Below, one piece after another: positions 60,720-64,000 of a stretch of DNA of 64,000 bases. Origin of the DNA: Pectinophora gossypiella (Eukaryota; Arthropoda; Insecta; Lepidoptera; Gelechiidae); NCBI RefSeq assembly GCF_024362695.1, contig NC_065419.1, positions 10,354,678-10,418,677 of the forward strand, written 5' to 3'. Made by a program: the position numbers and the translations under genes. How positions within the stretch are numbered: the stretch's first letter is position 1; every line of letters starts with the position of its first letter. The notes beneath the pieces were generated by a model. The model had not been told where the DNA came from. It saw only the letters and a program-made list of their open reading frames with translations, and made no database searches.

Positions 60720-60785
60720 CTGTGTGGTGGTATCGTTAAAGGTGGTGGCGGGGGCGGTGGGGGAATCGGCGTGTGTGCAGGACAA
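60720..60785 (-). CDS. Candidate upstream 66-nt exon of the PDZ-PH gene
   Basis: Strong splice signals: a polypyrimidine tract with TTTCAG before 60785 and donor GTAATT after 60720. Two frames are open. One reads CPAHTPIPPPPPPPPLTIPP, an SH3/profilin-like proline tract, but would put a stop into the 55865-55682 exon if joined directly. The other (LSCTHADSPTAPATTF) is phase 0 and joins in frame. Either a small exon is missing between them, or the exon is noncoding or false. Confidence 0.35.
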
Positions 60786-60899
60786 CTGAAAGGAAAAACA
60801 CTTTTTAGGATTTATGTGGTGCATCAGGTTAGACGGTGAGTGGTGACGTCATTCAAAAATGGAAACTCATTTCGGAATCGTCCTATGTTTGGAGCTCCA

Positions 60900-61135
60900 G
60901 TTTTTTTTGACGTGACTTGTTGTAGATTTGCCGCAGATGGCATTAACTACTTGGCCGGACAAATGGGGAGCGCTGAAGGCTCTCACCCGGTACAACGTTT
61001 AAGACAACAGGCCTGAGGGTGCCCAGTTGGGCGCGAACCTCGGCTCAGGGCGTCGTCTGAGAGGAAGAATATTGAAAGGATTAATCGACCCTAGTGGGTC
61101 GATAGCGATAAGCGCTGAATGAGGGATGAGCTCCA
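60900..61135 (-). repeat. Dispersed repeat, family R1 (inverted copy)
   Basis: Reverse complement of the unit at 32.43-32.68 kb. The shared blocks include CGGACAAATGGGGAGCGCTG, GCTCTCACCCGGTACAACG, GGGCGCGAACCTCGGCTCAG and GCGATAAGCGCTGAATG. It is the best-preserved R1 copy here. Confidence 0.65.
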
Positions 61136-61185
61136 GCAAAAAGTAATCGCCGTGAGGTGAATAGCTAAAACCTGCTAAACATCGG

Positions 61186-61553
61186 TATAGTCGGAAGCAA
61201 ATAGTTAGTGACAGTCAAGGTATACATATAGTTAGCACCACCCAGAATTCCAATAATTAGGGACGTTCAAGGTGACCGTATAAATAGTAACACAAAGTGA
61301 CCAAAAACATTTGCACAACCTGCGTGTTTAAAAACTTTGTAACAACCTAATCGTCAAGATTCGCGAGACGCTTACAATGTCAAAAATATGTGGACAATTT
61401 GAATACGCAGGTTGTGCCGATGTTTTTGGTCACTTAGACTGTCACTATCTATACGGCCACCTTGAACGTCCTAAATTATTGGACATTCTGGATGTTGCTA
61501 ACTATAATGTAAGTATACCTTGACTGTCACTAACTATGTGCTTCTGACTGTAC
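61186..61553. mobile_element. TA-flanked MITE with long terminal inverted repeats (about 365 bp)
   Basis: The left end TATAGTCGGAAGCAAATAGT continues AGTGACAGTCAAGGTATA, and the right end is its inverse: TATACCTTGACTGTCACTAA, then CTATGTGCTTCTGACTGTA. Inner blocks also pair (ACCAAAAACATTTGCACAAC against GTTGTGCCGATGTTTTTGGT), giving arms of about 150 bp around a short centre. Ends abut TA dinucleotides, consistent with a Tc1/mariner-type target duplication. No transposase is encoded. Confidence 0.8.
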
Positions 61554-61609
61554 CATGAAATAAACAATACATTACAATTCTAACACTTTAAAGGACAATT
61601 ACAAAATAC

Positions 61610-61800
61610 CACCACCTGATTGTCCGAAAGTGAGATGATCCGTGCTTCGGAAGGCACATTAAGTCGTTGGTCCCGGTTACTACTTACCGATGTAAGATGT
61701 AGTCGTTACATGAGCTATATCAGGGGCCTTTGGCGGCCTGACACCAGGGTTGATGAGGAGGAATCTCACAACTCACACGATAAGAAGAAGGAGATTACAG
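61610..61800 (+). repeat. tRNA-derived SINE, family S1 (3' part)
   Basis: CACCTGATTGTCCGAAAGTG, TGATCCGTGCTTCGGAAGGC and ACATTAAGTCGTTGGTCCCG match the body of the 57.3-kb copy. It ends with AACTCACACGATAAGAAGAAG. The tRNA-like head is missing. Confidence 0.7.
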
Positions 61801-62239
61801 AATAACAACATAAGTACAATCGGTGGCCTTATTGCTAAATAGCCATTTCTTCGAAGCAGCTTTAGGGTGAAATCCCTTTAGATTTTGCATATTAATTTTA
61901 TTGACATTAGGACAACAGTTAAAGTTTTTACAAAACGCTGTTCTGAAAAGCTCAAAGGATTATCTGAAGACAGTATTTTTATGAACAAACGATTTAACTT
62001 TGAGTCCACGAGTAACCTTTATCTTAGTGGAGTTAGCTTGGCAGTTAGCAACACTGACCAGAATATTAAAGAGCTATTTCTCTCCTGCTCTCTCCTAGAG
62101 ACCTGAATAGTTCTCTTTCATAATTATGTAATACATAGAAAGATTGTGTTCACACAGCTCAGAGTGAGACGTACCTAATAATAAATATGTGGAAAATGAA
62201 ACTTATAGACAACGGAATAACTAATATATTATTTCATAT

Positions 62240-62832
62240 GCAGGATGTTAGTGACATCGTAGCGAATACTAAGGGGGATGATTCAGACCAGGATTCTGAG
62301 TTAATATCAAGTAAAGATTTAAAGAAAGAAAGGAAGAAACGTTTATTATAAAGGGACACTACAGCAACAGATAAAAAACAAAAAAAACGGAATAACACAT
62401 AATTTACAATCAAAACACGTAATAAAAATAACTTACACAAGAGAGTACAAATAAATATAAATAGACAATAAACAGTGTGTAATTTTCCGTCACAAAATTC
62501 ACGTTTTATTTATATTTTTTTTTAATTAAGTACTTTTAATTCTTTACTTTTACGATGGAATATTCCACTTGATATTAACTCAGAATAATGAGCTGAATCA
62601 TCCTTCTCAGTATTCGATACGATGTCACTTGCACCCCATACAAGTGCGTACAGGTAGCCATACAAGTAGGTTTGGGTGTTAGAGACACCGTAACTAATAC
62701 TGAGGGGAATGATTCAGACCATGATTCTGAGTTGATATTAAGTGGAATTCAGTTTCATACTTTTGCGACGGAAAATTCCTCTTGATCTGAATCATTCCTC
62801 AAAGTTGTCGTTACGATGTCATACCCTGTATA
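62240..62832. repeat. Cluster of foldback MITE F1 arms with LINE-tail insertion
   Basis: A left arm at 62.24-62.32 kb (GGATGTTAGTGACATCGTAG) is followed by an inverted LINE-tail-like segment with GAAAGAAAGGAAG and GTTTATTATAAAGGGACAC (62.32-62.45 kb). Then a right arm runs from 62.47 to 62.64 kb, with a complete inverted unit at 62672-62831. The left and right arms look like one F1 element split by the retroposed insert. Confidence 0.65.
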
Positions 62833-64000
62833 TTTAACCATGACAAAACTAAGTATTAGGAGTGCTTGCGCGTTATTGAAAGGGATAAGGGGATGACAAG
62901 TGTGGTGAGAGCCAGTCAGTGAATAAATTCTTATTAGGTACTTATACTCCACTCCAATCTCATCAGTCATCCCGTGATCATGGCACTTGCAACAGTGTCG
63001 AAATATCGGGACTCTCATATCCCTATTTTAAACGCGGTAAGAACCCGTTATTATGTGTTTTAATTATTTACTTATACATAAATTGCTCCCCACAAAATTA
63101 TACCTAAAGGTATCTTAATGAACAATTTCAAACATTAAATGTATATAATTATCTAGAAGGCTATTTTCGTGTCCCTTCATCCTAAAATCTGCCAACCTTG
63201 AAATCATTCAACCGAATACACAATGTTGATTTTAAACGTATTTGGAGCCTTATATTCTCGAATGACGTCACAGGTTCGGAGAAAATTTAATTATAGCAAC
63301 AGGGTTTGTTTCGTAATTAATCATAGACGAAGAAATAATATTAATTTATTTACTTAGAGAGATTGAGTAAACAAAGTTAAATTGTAGTTAAAATTTCGTT
63401 GCGCGATGTTTATCTAAAATTCTATATACTAAGACCTTGTTTTTTTCTACGAAGTAATAAATCAAAATTAAAAAGCACAGTACCTACCTACGTACTTATT
63501 ATACAGCGGAAAAAATTGAAACAATATTTATTTTTCATCTCAACAAACCGTGACATTTTGACATGCTATTGAATAAGTTGTTTTTTTCCATAATTTTTAT
63601 ATGAAAACATAAATGCTAAACATTTTAGTTATTTTTACTAGTTCGAACAATTTACGTGAATTAAGTAAGTACTACTTGGATTTCAGCTATCGTTCGCGGC
63701 TAGTTTTTTGTACTAGGAATGTTTTGTACGACGTAACTACCGATGCAAAACTTTACTAAAGAAACGTTGAAAAATATTAAAACGCAGTAAAACTAAAGAG
63801 AATTTTTACTCTTACTTGGTCTACAGTCGGACAAATGGGAAATAATCTCACTAGCTTGATGAACGAACTAGTGAGATTTGAAGTCTTATTAGTTCTACTG
63901 CACTTGAATACTTTTATACATCAAGTCTAAGCTGCGAGGAGAGTGCAGTAGTTGCTGTAAATACTACAAAAATGCTCCTCAAAATAACAAACTCTTCAAA

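Larger units (their letters stand above)
60786..64000. other. Repeat-rich upstream flank; no gene seen
   Basis: Contains R1, a TA-flanked MITE, an S1 SINE fragment and a run of F1 foldback arms up to 62.83 kb. Beyond that, to 64.0 kb, the sequence is AT-rich without coding signature. Further upstream exons or the promoter of the PDZ-PH gene could lie here or beyond the window. Confidence 0.6.

Noticed and set aside
63844..63878. 11-bp inverted repeat AATCTCACTAG/CTAGTGAGATT
   Set aside because: Too short to separate from chance in 64 kb of AT-rich DNA, with no neighbouring feature to support a role.

Overview
This window looks like nuclear DNA from a moth or butterfly (Lepidoptera). It is AT-rich, its genes are split by GT-AG introns of very uneven size, and it is scattered with short repeats of lepidopteran type: tRNA-derived SINEs, LINE-tail fragments ending in CTTT runs, and foldback MITEs. 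I see no bacterial, viral or organellar gene, no CRISPR array and no rRNA or functional tRNA gene. The order is inferred from family likeness and repeat types. The species cannot be told from sequence alone.

All three supported genes lie on the minus strand, so they are read from high to low coordinate. (1) 858-24977: a five-finger C2H2 transcription factor of the Odd-skipped family, best matched to bowl. It has two coding exons (24960-24077 and 2145-858) separated by a 21.9-kb intron that cuts zinc finger 2 between its two zinc-binding histidines. The joined protein is 723 residues and ends in an eh1-like Groucho-recruitment motif. (2) 33053-55865, probably extending to about 56.75 kb and perhaps to 60.8 kb: a large scaffold-like protein built from 29 phase-compatible exons (1,924 residues). 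It is mostly disordered, followed by a C-terminal PDZ domain and two PH domains. (3) 42836-44044: an intronless gene for a secreted, cysteine-rich protein with a calcium-binding EGF domain, nested inside the largest intron of gene 2.

Regions without genes: 1-857 is the presumed 3' UTR of the bowl-like gene. 2146-24076 is its giant intron, with a few GC-rich patches that could be regulatory. 24978-33052 is the bowl upstream region, with a GC-rich patch near 29.2-29.34 kb. 55.9-64 kb is the promoter-proximal and upstream region of the scaffold gene. It holds an initiator-like candidate start at 56.75 kb, a dense cluster of DRE/BEAF-type TATCGATA sites at 57.73-57.93 kb, and many foldback repeats.

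The three genes show no obvious shared pathway: a patterning repressor, a membrane-associated scaffold and a secreted EGF protein. The most notable observations are a perfect 31-bp inverted repeat in an intron, the foldback MITE family, the TATCGATA cluster, the intron inside a zinc finger, a skippable 126-nt exon next to the PDZ domain, and the nested EGF gene. I found no convincing undescribed multi-gene system.
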